In this document: one piece after another, positions 10,214 through 22,276 of the stretch
Numbering within the stretch: position 1 is the first letter of the stretch
How the letters are laid out: every line of letters begins with the position of its first letter
NCBI RefSeq assembly: GCF_037126465.1
Contig: NC_088203.1
Span: forward strand, 99,944,668 to 100,008,667
Reading direction: 5' to 3'
From: Ornithodoros turicata
Taxonomy: Eukaryota; Arthropoda; Arachnida; Ixodida; Argasidae
Length of the DNA stretch: 64,000 nt
Translations under genes and position numbers: made by a program
Notes under the pieces: model-generated
Told to the model about the DNA's origin: nothing
What the model saw: only the letters and a program-made list of their open reading frames with translations
Databases searched by the model: none

Positions 10214-12179
10214 CTCATTTGTTATCGTTGTTACGTTTCTTGCTTCCCACAAAAACCGCTGGATACTAATCGGGTCTTCCGTTTATCAAGATTCACAAAA
10301 GAAAAATAATGAACCCGAAAACAAAAAGTATCTATTACGGAGACACGAATAACATATTAAACTACGACGATTACTGCATATCCCAGCTCGATTTCTATCA
10401 ATGCGCGAAATTATGCAGTCTGCAGCTGAATAGGACTCTCAAAATTACACACGCCTTTTCCACTTCTTGTACGCGTGAAATCCGGTCAAAAGAAAACAAA
10501 CCATCTCCCATTTCCTTCTTGTCTCTCGCTTCTTTACCTTCTCATCTAAATATCACATTACCCAGGTCGGATGGATGTCTTAATGAGGTCCAGGACATTC
10601 ACCGGAGATTCCCTAAAGATTCCCTCAAAATTAGCATTCCAAAGTAATTCTCCGTCTCCGGTTCGTATAACACGCACTGCTTGTCAGAATAGCTCAGCTA
10701 TGCGCTCCAAGTGGCACTCGAGCTCTTTCAGTCTGCCTCGCTTTTGGGCCGAATTAACCTTTGAGGTTGAAATACAGCTCTACAACTAGGAAGGATTAGC
10801 GCAAATCTTCTTAATCTTGCCTCACGCGTAGAAGATTCTTCAGAGAAAGTTCGTGCCATGGTTTGTTCAACAGGCAGGAGGATTAGATGGGAAGCGTGTA
10901 CTACGGGTTTCAGCAGTGCTTGTTCTAAGCACTGTGTAGCACGCAGAGTTTTCTAAGCCATCTACATTGAACAAAGAAAGTTCTCACATTTTGAGAAAGA
11001 ACAAAAAGCAGCAAGACAAGTTCTCTCACGACGATTTCCTGACACAGATATCTTGGTTTGTTTAACACTTTTAGAAGACAGAAAAAGTTCGAAGTACACG
11101 ACGTCTTGCTCAATAGACAACGGTACATCACCAGCTCGACAACCACCACCACAATCATCATCATCTTTGCCTATGTGGTACACAGTTCATCTTAGAGTGG
11201 ATGAGAAATGGTATTTCTGTCAGCGCCTTGTACTTGCAATTTGCTTCTTAAAGTTTTATGCAAGTTCCTCTAGCTTATAATTTACATGTGTGAATGTTGC
11301 ACTTTCGTGAGAAGTTCTTCCGAGAAAAATATAAGACTCCAAAGATATTCTCATTGTACGGGCCTTTCAACGAACTTTAGGATCGTAATTGCGCGTACAT
11401 GACAGTATGTAAATAAAACTGAAAGTTAAAAAAAAGTGTTTCAGTACAGCGCAGTAATTTGTTAAGAAACATAATTTCGTGTCTTTCTGGTGTACCATTT
11501 CACTGCGTAACAAAGTGCCGTGCAAAGAATTTGATTTCACTAAAATTCATCGGTTTCTACGTATTGTATTACAACTCAGACTTTTCTATATCATGCCTTT
11601 CAAATGATCATTGGTTCACTTTATATTTCGCTCACAGATGCTTTCGACACTGTTCAAAGTGAGGTCCTCCTTCAACTACGAAGGCAGTCCTATCGTTAAG
11701 GAAAGCACTACCTCGCGTGCTTCATTGTTTTTTCCTGTCAGATTTCACGGCGCAAGGACCAATACCTCCCATGCCACCCCACCCCACGTGTTGCAGTAGT
11801 ATATCGTTGTTCCACGCAACCAATCATCGTACTCGTCGTACGTCGACTGTGCGCCGTGGATATAACGAGCTGTCCAACCGACTGAGACAAGCGCGGAAAA
11901 TCAATTTGGCAAGGGCAACAGATCGTTGATGTCGGGGCAACCAAATTGGAGAAACCTTGTTACGCCAAATGGCCGCGCTTGAACGTCGCCCACGTGGATC
12001 TTCAGGTTTTAGGAGATCGCGAAGAAGGCACGTCGCCCAAGAGCCTTGTTATGGACAGGCCTATAGAGTTGGGTTGAATTTATTGGGTAAGGAAGGGTAA
12101 TCGGACTCAGCTTTTTACCACAAACAGCTTCATACCGCACTAAGGCTGATGGGTACGCTGATAGGTACGCTGCTAGTGA
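10214..12179. other. Long intronic stretch, no recognised feature
   Basis: TRPM intron. Several open frames of 60-112 codons exist (for example 10309-10647 on plus), but their composition is AT-biased and I recognise no domain, splice logic or repeat. Confidence 0.45.
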
Positions 12180-12181
12180 CG

Positions 12182-12430
12182 CACTCTTAAAAACGAACTT
12201 CACCGCATAGCACGCTCTTAGCCAACCATCATCTCGAATGATATCGTTATCTGCCCTGATTTGATGGAAACGGGAGGCGTAAACCTTTTTTGTGACACTT
12301 ATGCTGTTCATAATTGCACAGGAAAGGCCGTACGCCGCCCGTTTTCAACAAATCAGGTCAGATAACGATATCATTCGAGATGGTGGTTGGCTAGGAGCGT
12401 GCAATGAAGTGAAGTTCATTTTTAAGAGTG
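12182..12430. mobile_element. CACTC-family MITE, CG target duplication
   Basis: CACTCTTAAAAACGAACTTC opens and TTCATTTTTAAGAGTG closes the element. CG is repeated on both sides (12180-12181 and 12431-12432), again a 2-bp duplication that is not TA. Confidence 0.9.
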
Positions 12431-12436
12431 CGGTAG

Positions 12437-12470
12437 TATAGCACTATAGCATAGCATAGCATAGCATAGC
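12437..12470. repeat. (ATAGC)n pentanucleotide microsatellite
   Basis: Tandem TAGCA units, six to seven in number, lie immediately beside the MITE ending at 12430. Confidence 0.85.
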
Positions 12471-15240
12471 ACAATAGATTAGATTACAGAATCAATGCTT
12501 CCAAGTTGCTTGAGTTGCTTCCAAGCAACTATAGTACTAGTTACTAACTAGCACAGTAAGTAATATTAGTAATAGTCAAGAAAAACGTTTCAGTTATCTC
12601 CTTTCGAGTATGCTGCATTGGATAGGTACAAAACCAATGCAAAACAAATTTGGCTGATACTGTTTGACGCCAATCTGCAACACAAAAGCACCAGAAGAGC
12701 AGTTATTAGGGAGGATATATCTAATAATCAGGCGCTACGTAAACGTCACCCGCTATACAAATCTACGAAAAAAGAAAGAAAAGAATTGTTTGTTTGTTTG
12801 TAAGGAAAAAAAAAAGAAAGGAGAAAATAAAAGAATGTACGAGATCGTAACACAGCCTCTGGCAAGTTGATCCCCCTAGCACATTTCCGCATGCATAGGG
12901 CTTTGCTTACTGCAGCATGTAATCATCGTTATTGCCTTTCATTCCCCCTCTCACCTCTTATTCTCCTCGCAGTTTCCTTCTCTTGGAGCGCGCATCATTT
13001 ATGTGGCAAACGCACGGTGTTGCTTTCGTAACGATGCGCCACTCGGTAACGCAAAGTCAATAATGCCTGCATTAATGTACTTTCCTCATTTTTTGAAACT
13101 TTCGCGAGCTTACTTTTTCTTTTCGTTTGTCGAATCGACTGAGGTATTGATTCCGAGACCCCATGACGCTATATCGCAAACAGGATTATCACAGGTGCAA
13201 CATTTTCCTGCCATCTAGACGTCCATAACTCAAAATAAAGAGAAATTGCTAGTCAACAATAATACAGCAGGTTTAAATGATTTCATTGTTAGATACAGTC
13301 AACCGATCAATGGAAGAAGCTTCTCGTTCAATGGTAGGTTTGATAAGATGAGTGCAGAGCGTACAAGTTCCCTGGCAAGACTGGAACATGTTCTGCAGTG
13401 TTTTTGAATGTGTTCTCTCACAGGCAATCATGTATTGTCAATTGTCACCAAGTAGAGAACCTACCTATGGAGCTAGGCCCCATCACAACTACTCCAACTT
13501 TAACCTGCATAGCAGCACAGATATTCATCTTTACCTTCGAGTTAATTCGACGAGTCAGATGCATCCGAACTGAACTTTTTTTTTTTCATGCTCCCCGTTA
13601 ATACGATATTAACATGAGTGCTCAGGACGACTGGTGCTGGGCCTTGATCCTACCATCTACGAGTTTTACCAAGGCCGCAGGAAAAGGCTACCACAAATCA
13701 GGGGATGCTTTATACTACACGGGTTTACTGCTTGTTTTCATATTAATTTGATAATTATTTTAATTCGTAACGTTTATTATTTGCAGCCAGTGCCACCAAT
13801 CACACATGACTATTAGTTGTTCATTGGTTAGTTAGTTATTCGTCTTGCCCTAAACTCAGACACATTGTATAGTAAACACAAGGGCAAGGGGGCAGGGGAG
13901 CTGGCGCAGCTTGGGACAAGTTTACAGAACACCGGTGTGTCGCATTCCTTTAATTGTAGCGACACCCTAGAAGCAAACAGGAGCCGACACCTATACTGAG
14001 AGATGGATAGAATAGCGGGTCACTCGTTTCTTATTCGATCTCTTCCCGATATCTAGAAGTGGGTCGCTGCGACGAAGAAATACGCCAGTGACGTGTTCCC
14101 TTACATTTATCCCATGCTCTACATGATGATGATGGAGATAAAATGTTCTCCCTGTTTCATGTTTTCATGTTCTTCGGCACTGCACCGCATTGAAAACACA
14201 CACACAAAAAGAAAAACAAGAGAATAAAAACACGGATGTGTGGGTTTCATCAACATAGATGCCGACTACTCCATAGCACTTGTAATAGTGCATCTGTAAT
14301 GAGGTGGCCGATTCACCACCTCAGCGGCGGTGAATCGCCCACCTCATCGTCATCCAATGTATGTGTGTCTGTATCTGCACGCTAACGAAAGCAATGGCGT
14401 GTAAGAAAAAGAGTGAAAAGAGATGTGATTTTGAAAACAAACTGATTGATAGAAGATCACTTAACGAACGTAAAAATCCAAGAGCCAAAGAACCCAAAGA
14501 GAAAAAAAAATATTCTTTGTCTGCCCCGATATCCTGAAGAATATCAGAAGATATAGAGGACGCAACACACCTATCACGAAGGCTTCAAAACACAACCTCC
14601 ATATCCTTGTTTCATGGCTTCCTTCCAAAACGAAAACAAGATGAACGCTATTTGCTTCTGACAACAGATGCAAGCCAGTAAATAAGCTCCACACACGCAG
14701 GTACTCCCGTGTATGCTAATATATGCTACGGCGTTCATCAAAGTTTAGTCGATATGGCTACAACTGCAGTTATCTTGTTTTTCCGCGTCACGAACTTTTG
14801 ATTCTACGTGAAGTAAACAAAACGTGACACGCAACTTCTTCCACGATAACTCTCGACGTTTCCCTGCTGGAAATTGACGCATATTCAGGCGCTACACGAA
14901 TAAAGAAGTGAAGGATAGGTGCTCTTTGTGCGCAGATGGAGCCGATGGGCGGTACCTACATTTTTTTAAAGTACGTTATGACAAATGGGCACATAGCACG
15001 TACTACATTCGAGCTCGACTCACGCTCCATGCTTGTTTTTTGAAAGGGCTGGGTCAGAAGGCAAAAAGGAAAAAAAAAAAAAAGACAAGTGGAAAATGGA
15101 GTGTTCTCTTTTCGCTTTTCGAGGCTAACGAAAGCACGGTCTAGATAGAACAGGTAGAGATAAAACCTAAGGCAGATAGAGGGACAGATTTAGGTCATGT
15201 GCTGCCTGCGTTTCGAGCAAGTCATCACATGTTGAACGCG
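12471..15240. other. Long intronic stretch with one dispersed-repeat copy
   Basis: TRPM intron. At 14295-14352 there is a copy of the ATTCACCGC / ACCTCATC dispersed repeat (listed separately). Otherwise only poly-A/T runs are seen. Confidence 0.45.
14295..14352. repeat. GATGATG-associated dispersed repeat copy
   Basis: GTGGCCGATTCACCACCTCA and GCGGTGAATCGCCCACCTCA form a short inverted pair. The sequence belongs to a family also found at 21415, 42535, 44425, 48035, 57952 and 63480. Confidence 0.5.
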
Positions 15241-15241
15241 G

Positions 15242-15580
15242 GTTATGTACTCTATCAAGCTAGCCCGCCGACCGTGTCGGCTCCAAACGGCGATTTTAAC
15301 TTGTTGGTTGTGGCACCTTTTGAATAAATGAATCTGATAGGTCCGTATCTTCACCACATATAGCACGCTACTAGCCAACCATCACCCCCAATGACAACGT
15401 TCTCGCTCCTGATTTGTTGATAACGGGAGGCGGAGTCTACATGTAACCGTTATGTACGTCGCTATGGCTACAAAATAGGCTCCCTCTCCCGTTTTCAACA
15501 AACCAGGGACGAGAACGTTGTCATTCGGGATGATGGTTGGCTAGGAGCGTGCTATGTGGTGAAGTTGAATTCTAAGAGTG
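15242..15580. mobile_element. CACTC-family MITE with one extended, non-canonical end
   Basis: The right end (15541-15580) is canonical, GTGAAGTTGAATTCTAAGAGTG followed by TA. The left arm continues past CTTCACC into about 107 bp (15242-15348) instead of ending at CACTC. The same extension, including GTGTCGGCTCCAAA and GGTCCGTATCTTCACC, flanks the copy at 53839-54300 in the matching position. Confidence 0.8.
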
Positions 15581-15584
15581 TACT

Positions 15585-16163
15585 TGTGCCTTCCACATCC
15601 CATCAGTGAACGTGGCCTGGCAAGGGAGATCATCGCGTTACCCGATATCCTCCACGACTGCTGAACTCCTGGCACTCCTGCATGCAGCTGCTGCGGTCCA
15701 GGTGCGAGGGTTCGCCAGGGCAGTCCTACTCACAGACTCGAGAAGCGCTCTATGGGACGTGATGAGCCCCATGTGCGACAACATCTTAGCGTGAAGCATC
15801 AGAAGATCGTGCGCTCAGCATAAACAAACCGGAGGCGATATCGTCTTCCAAAGGATCCCGTCCCACGTCGGTGTCGGCGGCAACGAAAAGGCGGACCAGC
15901 CGGCGTCCTCGGCACACCTGGGCTGCAGCAATATTTTGCCAACACAGGACGACACCGACAGGCAGATGGCCGTTCAGCAGCTTGTTAAACTGCGCCACCC
16001 TGGGATACGGGACACCACGCACCATCATCGCCCCCTTCTTCCCATGAAAAACCTTCCTCGAAGCATACAGACCATGCTTCATAGGCTCCGCACTGGCTGT
16101 GCGTTCACCAACTCTCAGCTGTTCAAGATCGGCTCTAGGGGTGACGCCTGCTGTGGCTGTACG
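15585..16163 (+). pseudogene. Non-LTR retrotransposon RNase H fragment
   Basis: One frame runs from the MITE border to 16163 with a single in-frame TGA at 15792. It starts inside an RNase H domain (VNVAWQGRSSRYPISSTTAE). It continues through the catalytic-type LLTDSRSALWD motif and IPSHVGVGGNEKADQPA (RNase H C-terminal motif), and ends in the zinc-knuckle-like DACCGC. It is the same family as the ORF at 33150-34217 (minus). The N-terminal endonuclease and RT are missing; the MITE ending at 15580 forms the left border. Confidence 0.85.
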
Positions 16164-18344
16164 TAATAAATACAAACGTCAACGTTATATTATATAAGAG
16201 AAATATTATGTTGCCTTATAGGCGGAATATGCTTCGTAATGTGCGCATTAATCCCTAAGAGTTGCAAGCCATGCCAGTGTATACTTTCTCAGTCCACAAG
16301 TACCAGAATTGCCAGTAGCCTCGTCGGGACTAACATCTCCCTAACTTTATTTGTCCTTCTAATTTTAACCGTGGTATTCACTAACCATTCGCTTGGTTGA
16401 CCACTCTTACCCGCACGAAGCGAACAAACGCGTAAACTGGTACCGTATCACGAATACAGCACAGACCTTCCGTGTGCTGTGTACCTACACAATGTGCAAA
16501 CTTGGTTTGGGTCTGCCTACGGTGTTTTATTGTGCTTGAGCAAACGCTGCATTCGGTCGGGCCTTGGGTATGTCTCTCTAACACTGGGTAGACGGGCGGT
16601 TTGCATTGAGAGCGTGAAGAATCCGACATTCTCAGACACAGAGCACAAAACGTTGCCTCCACCCGGAAACAAAAAAAAGAAAAAACGAATAAAATAAGAA
16701 ATTAAGAGTCGCCCAGGCTACGGCACAAATTCTCTTTTCCTTTGTGCTGTCGGGGTAAATAAATATAAAAAGGGCACGTGAGGAACTCGTTATATTATAC
16801 CTCCACATGTTCGGCGCAACGTTTGCGACGATGGAAGGAGTTCGGCTCTTTTTGGTGAGTTTGGCGGCATTTAAACCATAACGAATGCATTCCTCTTCAA
16901 ACGTCGGTCCTTTAGAAATGGAGCAGAATGAAAGAGCAAAAGAATGGAGGGCACGTTCTCGGTCGAGCCTAATTGCGTTTCTCTGCCTTTTAGGGCATAT
17001 TTCTTCGATGGGAAAAAGTGGCGCAGTGCTCCTTATTGGATCAAGATTCACTGGAACAAAATATATTCAAGACGTCACTAACGTCAACGCTTATTAAAGT
17101 ATAACATTAACATTTATTGCATTTTATGCAGTTTAACTACATTTGGCTCTCAGTGAAGAACATATATCCTTTTTGGCGTTGTAGCTCTCTTATCTCTCTG
17201 TAGGTCTCTTTTCTAGCTTCTTTAATCTTTTTTCATGACTGATAGCGCGCGCTGGGGATATGTGAGGCATGTCTCAGCCTATGCTGGGATAGGCATGCTT
17301 CTTGTCAAAGAGCTTCATTATTATCTTTCTGCACGCACGCAGATGAATCAACTGATCGATTGCTGTGCGTTGCGACTTTAAAGAAAAGAGTACAATAACT
17401 GACGAAAACCGAGAAGCCATAGTTTTTGGTCATTGCTAACGTTACGGAATGGGTACAAACTCAAAATCACGATGAATAGAACACGTGTAGCGGACAGCTT
17501 ACACCAGCAGTTGACGTAACATGTGCTTCCGTAATGTAATATGTAAGCAATCCGTCAATAGATAATTCAGCATGGCGCCACATATATTAAAATAATACTT
17601 TTGTCTCGTTTTTTCCGAGTATGTTTCTCATATGGCTTCCGGCGATGTGCCTGTTAAGCACTTTGTTGCTTAGCAACCTGCATCTAGGCAAGCGCTGTAC
17701 CGTACCGTGTGTACACAACACTGGGCGCACCCTGCTGCTTGACTCAAGCTGTGATAATAGTTCCCAATGGCGAGACACACAGACATACACGTGCACATTG
17801 GTTGATGATGCGACGAGCCATTCACCGTCGACAGGCGTCGACCGACCTTTCACTATTGAAATAGCGTCGGGTATGCTGGCCAACATACACGCAGGGGCAT
17901 GTTATTGTGTGTTTTCTTTCGCAGTGCTGGACTGACAGACAGGAAATGACGACTTCGCCTTTGCTGATAATAACGACTTACAAGCAAGCTACGTCAGATT
18001 ATATTGTTAGCCACGTTATGGCCTTACAAAAATATCATCGCTCTCGCTCTCCGTACGTGTATGTTGGCATGTGTGATTCGTCAATAACACAATGAATTTA
18101 TGTCTGTGAGTGAGAAAGCAATCGCGTACAAGAGAAGCAACTTCCAGACGGGGCACAATCCAGCCTTTCCTTTCTGTAGTTTTTCTTCAATATTCACTAA
18201 TGCATTCATTTTCTAAAATGCATTCGTTCATTCAACATATCACATAAAGAGAGCTACGCTAGCAGATACGCTCATATATGTTTGTCGTATATAACGCGAA
18301 GCACTGCGGACCTTATCCTCGAAATACAACGGATACAGTTGCGT
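16164..18344. other. Long intronic stretch, no recognised feature
   Basis: TRPM intron. A 139-codon minus-strand open frame at 16632-17051 has no recognisable motif and I do not call it a gene. Confidence 0.45.
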
Positions 18345-18440
18345 TTGTCTGGGTGTTTTTCCTGGCTTTCCTCAGACGGCTGAAATGTCGGCACACTTCC
18401 CAATGAAGTCGGCCCAGGAGGCACGATGACCCCCCGAGCA
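18345..18440 (+). repeat. Ruka-like SINE, 3' body fragment
   Basis: TTTTTCCTGGCTTTCCTCAG, CAATGAAGTCGGCCCAGGA and the following GCACGATGACCCCCC match the body of the complete SINE at 45460-45745. The tRNA-like head is missing. Confidence 0.65.
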
Positions 18441-19461
18441 ACATGCCGTCACACCGGCAGGACGAAAGCTTGGCAATAACATGTCACCATCCACTAAAAG
18501 TCAACAACAACTTGAATGCATACGGGATGTTTTTTTTTTTCTTTATTCGTTATAGGCTTTTATAAAACAAGCTATGAGAGGTACAGGTAAGCTATTCGGC
18601 CAGGCGGATATTCTCTGTGGTGGATTTAATCTCTCCGTTTCATTTTTTCCCCCAACGTCAACATCAACATCTCTCGACGAGTATATGTATGTAACTACTC
18701 GATTATAAAGTGCCTAGAATTGATTGATTAATTCTTTAATAGAGGGGTATGCGTACAAAAGTGAGACACCACTATGGGAGACAATCCTTGCTAAAAGTCA
18801 TTGTATCATTTTTTTTTTTTTTTTGAATCCTTAAGCAACCAAACACGGTGACATATCCATTGCCGAATGTTGCGATGCAAATCAACCGAAACCAAAACCG
18901 TGCGGACCAGGGTTATGGCGCCATACCAGGGTCGCAGGAAGGACAACGCTCATTCCCGTCGGAGGGCCACGTGCTTTGGAGTGATGGGAATGACTGGAAT
19001 AGGTGCTGATCCGATGGCCAGATCAAACCGCTTCGTGGACCTGATAAGCCGTCGATGGTGAAGGTCATGTTCTCAATGCGCTCCGCGTGCACGCGATTTT
19101 GGTTTCGGTTCATTTGCGTAGCACACGAGCGATTTTTGCATACTTGCATTGCGATGGATAATTCCACGTACGTGCTCCTTATAGGATTTTAAAGGGAACA
19201 GAACTGATTTCAAAGATGGTTGGCTCCTATTCTGTTATGTCACCCGAGCCCGAGAGCTCCTAACTCAAGAGCTAATTAATACATTTTAGGTAATTAATCA
19301 TCTAGCAGTCGCATATTCTCCTGCAGAGAATGTCCGTCTTGTCGTATAACTCACCTGCAAGAACGGTATCTATATACTATTCTCATATAACGAATAAAGA
19401 AGAACATCCTGTATACTTATACAGTCCATCAAAACAAAGAATTATGTAGCGAAAAACGTAC
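18441..19461. other. Intronic stretch next to a TRPM exon
   Basis: Only poly-T runs (18530, 18810) are evident. No additional TRPM exon was found between 19462 and 5041. Confidence 0.45.
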
Positions 19462-19589
19462 TTTTGCCCCAATGAGATCTTTGCGGTTTTCGATAATGCC
19501 CCAGGGCGCGATGCCGATGGCGACGACGCGACCCCGAAGCTGAGGAGTCCGCTCGCTGAGGAGGGCTTCTCCCACATGCCGCGTCACGC
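19462..19589 (-). CDS. TRPM: TRPM channel exon (GIAPWG block)
   Basis: A 128-nt exon follows the acceptor tttcgtcttttag (AG at 19591-19590) and ends before gtacgt at 19461. The first two bases complete the glycine split from the previous exon. It reads [10 protein letters not shown], then a short RTPQLRGR linker, then [26 protein letters not shown] is a near-invariant TRPM motif. It ends in phase 0. The next coding exon in register is 14.4 kb away at 5041, making this the largest intron seen here, filled with foldback elements, SINEs, MITEs and a retrotransposon fragment. Confidence 0.94.
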
Positions 19590-19677
19590 CTAAAAGACGA
19601 AAGCCGTCAGTCGTCATGTTTGAACAGTCAAAGAAATATCTTCCGCCGAGAAGAAATTCCCCTTATGCACTTTGTAC

Positions 19678-19891
19678 CTGTGTTAGTGCCTCCAGTGAAG
19701 ATCCAAGCGCCCGTTGTCTTAGCTGCCCGTACGAGACCCCTGGAAAGCACCTTCTTCAACTTGGCCTGAAGGTGGAAATTGGCACGGCCTCCGTGAACGG
19801 TAATGAGCAGTTTCGGAAGTTCGAGCTGCCATTCACGGGTGAGCAGTTGAAGGACCTGTTCAGGTCGGCTGTCGGTCACTAACCTTACATA
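19678..19891 (-). CDS. TRPM: TRPM channel exon (LSDAT nucleotide-binding-like fold, first half)
   Basis: The 214-nt exon begins after tttttgcag (AG at 19893-19892) and ends before gtacaaa (GT at 19677-19676). It encodes [17 protein letters not shown], then [17 protein letters not shown], and ends in [14 protein letters not shown] with the final glycine codon split in phase 1. The paired HGG and TGG-T-N-T-G motifs are the glycine-rich signature of the LSDAT (SLOG-related) domain of TRPM channels, which in some members binds ADP-ribose-like ligands. Whether this one binds a ligand cannot be judged from sequence. No frameshift or stop is seen, and conservation looks like a functional gene. Confidence 0.95.
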
Positions 19892-19957
19892 CTGCAAAAA
19901 GTACAAGTAGAGTGTTAGGCAAACTCCCTGCGAGCCTTAGTATCATTATTTATTATA

Positions 19958-20885
19958 CAGGGTGTCTTTTTTTATACAAATTTTTCATTAAAAAACTGTA
20001 AGGGCTATAGGAAGGGAGTTGCCTCAGGACAGAAGCCGCCGATATTTCGAACAGAGACTGTTCTTCTTCTGGGCACCGTCCTCATCATTGGCATGGTATT
20101 TAAAGGGTTAGGGTATTTAAAGGGTTAAATACCATGCCAATGATGAGGACGGTGCCCAGAAGAAGAACAGTCTCTGTTCGAAATATCGGCGGCTTCTGTC
20201 CTGAGGCAACTCCCTTCCTACATCTCTACCGGTTCGCTGGATTTCTACCCATCTATGTAAGGGCTATAGACATCCTGTTTTTACTTCTATCATCTCTGGG
20301 CCGGCGGACGTTCTTGGCCATCTCTTGGCCATGAGGCTGGCTCATCTTGGCCATGAGGCGGCACTGTGCTGCTTCACCCTCTCACATTGGGGGTGAAGTA
20401 AAGAAAACAGAAAATGCAACCCGAGATAAGGGCAGTTCCGATGTCACCCGATACATTTGCTTTTGTTTTGTTTCCGCAAGTTAAGCCCATCTTCGACGCA
20501 TGAGGCGGCACTGTGCTCCTTCACCCTCTCACATTGGGGATGAAGGAAAGACGCGTCTCCGAAGATGCGCAATGAACAAAATAAAGAAAAAAAAAGGTGT
20601 TTCTTCACGAATTTTTTTGCGGACGATCTACCGAACGGATTTTTGTTCTGAAAACGGCTACGATATTAGATGCCGAAAGGAACAGATGTTCTCATTGGGA
20701 GAACTTCGCAGTTTTTAGAATTAAAAACTTAATTAACGATTTTTAGGTAATTAGTCATTCGACGGTTGAGCAACAGATGGGTAAAATAGCGTCCGCAGGC
20801 CCAGAGGTGATAGAAGTGAAAACAGGATGTCTATAGCCCTTATAGCTTTTCAATAAAAATTTGTATCGAGAAAAAAGACACCGTG
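19958..20885. mobile_element. CAGGGTG-type foldback element filling a TRPM intron
   Basis: It begins CAGGGTGTCTTTTTT after TA (19956-19957) and ends AAAAAAGACACCGTG before TA (20886-20887). Outer arms include ATACAAATTTTTCATT and its inverse. At 928 bp it occupies most of the 1103-nt intron between exons 21178-20995 and 19891-19678. A perfect palindrome (20008-20220) and a tandem pair of GGCGGCACTGTGCT units (20355 and 20502) lie inside. Confidence 0.85.
20008..20220. repeat. Perfect palindrome, 95-bp arms, with hammerhead-like motif in each arm
   Basis: Arms 20008-20102 and 20126-20220 are identical inverted copies around a 23-bp spacer containing TATTTAAAGGGT. Each arm carries CAGAAGA, then the stem GAACAG-TCT-CTGTTC, then GAAATATC. 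This matches the order of a type I hammerhead core (CUGANGA, stem II, GAAA, cleavage triplet) with one core mismatch. Such motifs occur in Penelope-like elements; the assignment is inference. Confidence 0.75.
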
Positions 20886-20994
20886 TATTTATTACTGGTT
20901 GTAGTGTCTTTCTTTCACTGTGATGTTTTCTCGCAGTGCTGCCCCCCGCTTAGCTTTCGCTCCTCCGTAGTTGAAGACCGCTGTTATTACGCAC

Positions 20995-21178
20995 CTGTGC
21001 TTTCAGTGGATGAGCCGTTCCCTGAAACTCGATAGTCCCAAAAGCATCTGTGGGGGCAGTCTCCGTGTGCTTTGACGTTGTCCAATGCTCGTCGCCGTCG
21101 CCTCCTGCGTTGTTCTGGTGGATTGCCGATGGCCTTGCAGACAACGTGTGCCCCTCCAGAACTTCTCCGCATCCACAT
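20995..21178 (-). CDS. TRPM: TRPM channel exon (CGCG motif to start of LSDAT region)
   Basis: This 184-nt exon starts after gcag at 21182-21179 and ends before gtgcgt at 20994. Its first base completes the split arginine codon from the upstream exon. The next codons read CGCGEVLEGH, then a variable linker, then AFGTIEFQG and HPLKAQ. The cysteine-rich opening and the G-x-I-x-F-x-G block are typical of animal TRPM N termini. It ends in phase 0, and the next exon begins with YVRL in phase 0. The linker contains NAGGDGDEHW and is the least conserved part. It lies about 1.1 kb from each neighbouring exon. Confidence 0.92.
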
Positions 21179-21414
21179 CTGCGCATTCAAATTAAGGCTG
21201 GCTTGAATGGAAAGTGGACGAACGGTACATCATCAATTACGGGAAAGAACGCTGCTTGGTTTCGGATGAATCCCAATAAAATGTAAATTTAAAGCGAACA
21301 CCTCGCCAGTCACATCCTGCTATCGGACAAAGCTTCAACGTCGTCTTGACACACACCCACGTTTTTTGTTGCTAGTTTTAATTAACGATTGACAACAACA
21401 ACAACAATATAGAT

Positions 21415-21500
21415 GAATGGATGATGATGATGTGGGATGTTTCCCTGCGTTGAGTGCAGGACCCTACCCCATTCCAAAAAGGTTCACATGAAAGGATGAC
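21415..21500. repeat. GATGATG-associated dispersed repeat copy
   Basis: GATGATGATGATGTGGGATG precedes TTTCCCTGCGTTGAGTGCAG and GACCCTACCCCATTCC, matching the family at 48035 and 57952. It lies in the intron between the first two TRPM exons seen. Confidence 0.55.
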
Positions 21501-22276
21501 GAGGGAAGGAAATCCCTACAGTTCGTGAAGGAGGCCGGTGGCCCTCAGAAAGGAAAGAAGAGCGCCAAGTGCACGATTGAGCTGCGAATCGGAGCACGGT
21601 ATTTCTTATATTATCAAGGATGCATGGACACACCCTGTAAAAACGAGCACGAACTCAAACAGGCAAAGACAGGCTTTCGGCATTTGTTGAATGGACGTTT
21701 GTTGTCCCTTTTTTCCTTTACATAGTTGCGATTCAATAATATTACATTGAATTTAATCCAGTTTTGTTTCAAATTAAACAGTAGAGGGCTCGTGAACTGG
21801 GACCGGCAGACAGTAAGCCAAACAGTAAATGCGAGGCAAATAATCATTCATAGTGCAAACGACGAACGTACCGTTAAGGTGAAAACAGGCAATAGGCGAA
21901 GCAATGATTGTTAGTCAAAATAACTATGAATAGTAGTGCTGCAGATGGACATAAGGCATACGATGTCATCTCATGAATCTCATTCACTCAAACGATATTC
22001 TTTACGCAGCAGATGAAGCACTTGCTGAAAACTCAATTGGAATTTTTGTCGCAGTTCGGAAATACGTGGTAGCCGGGCTCACTAATTTTGTGACTCATTT
22101 AATCAGCCAACAATACAAGACAATTGTGTAGATAACTTTTTTAATAGCGGGTTTCTTCTCCTTGTTGTTTTGCAACCTATACTACGCGTACAAAAGAATA
22201 ACTAGAGTTACAGTGTACCAAAGCATCACAACTACGTGCCTCGCAGGAAGACAAGAAAAAAAGAAAAAAAACTCAC

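Noticed and set aside
16632..17051. 139-codon minus-strand frame
   Set aside because: No recognisable motif, no splice or promoter context; chance frame in intronic DNA.
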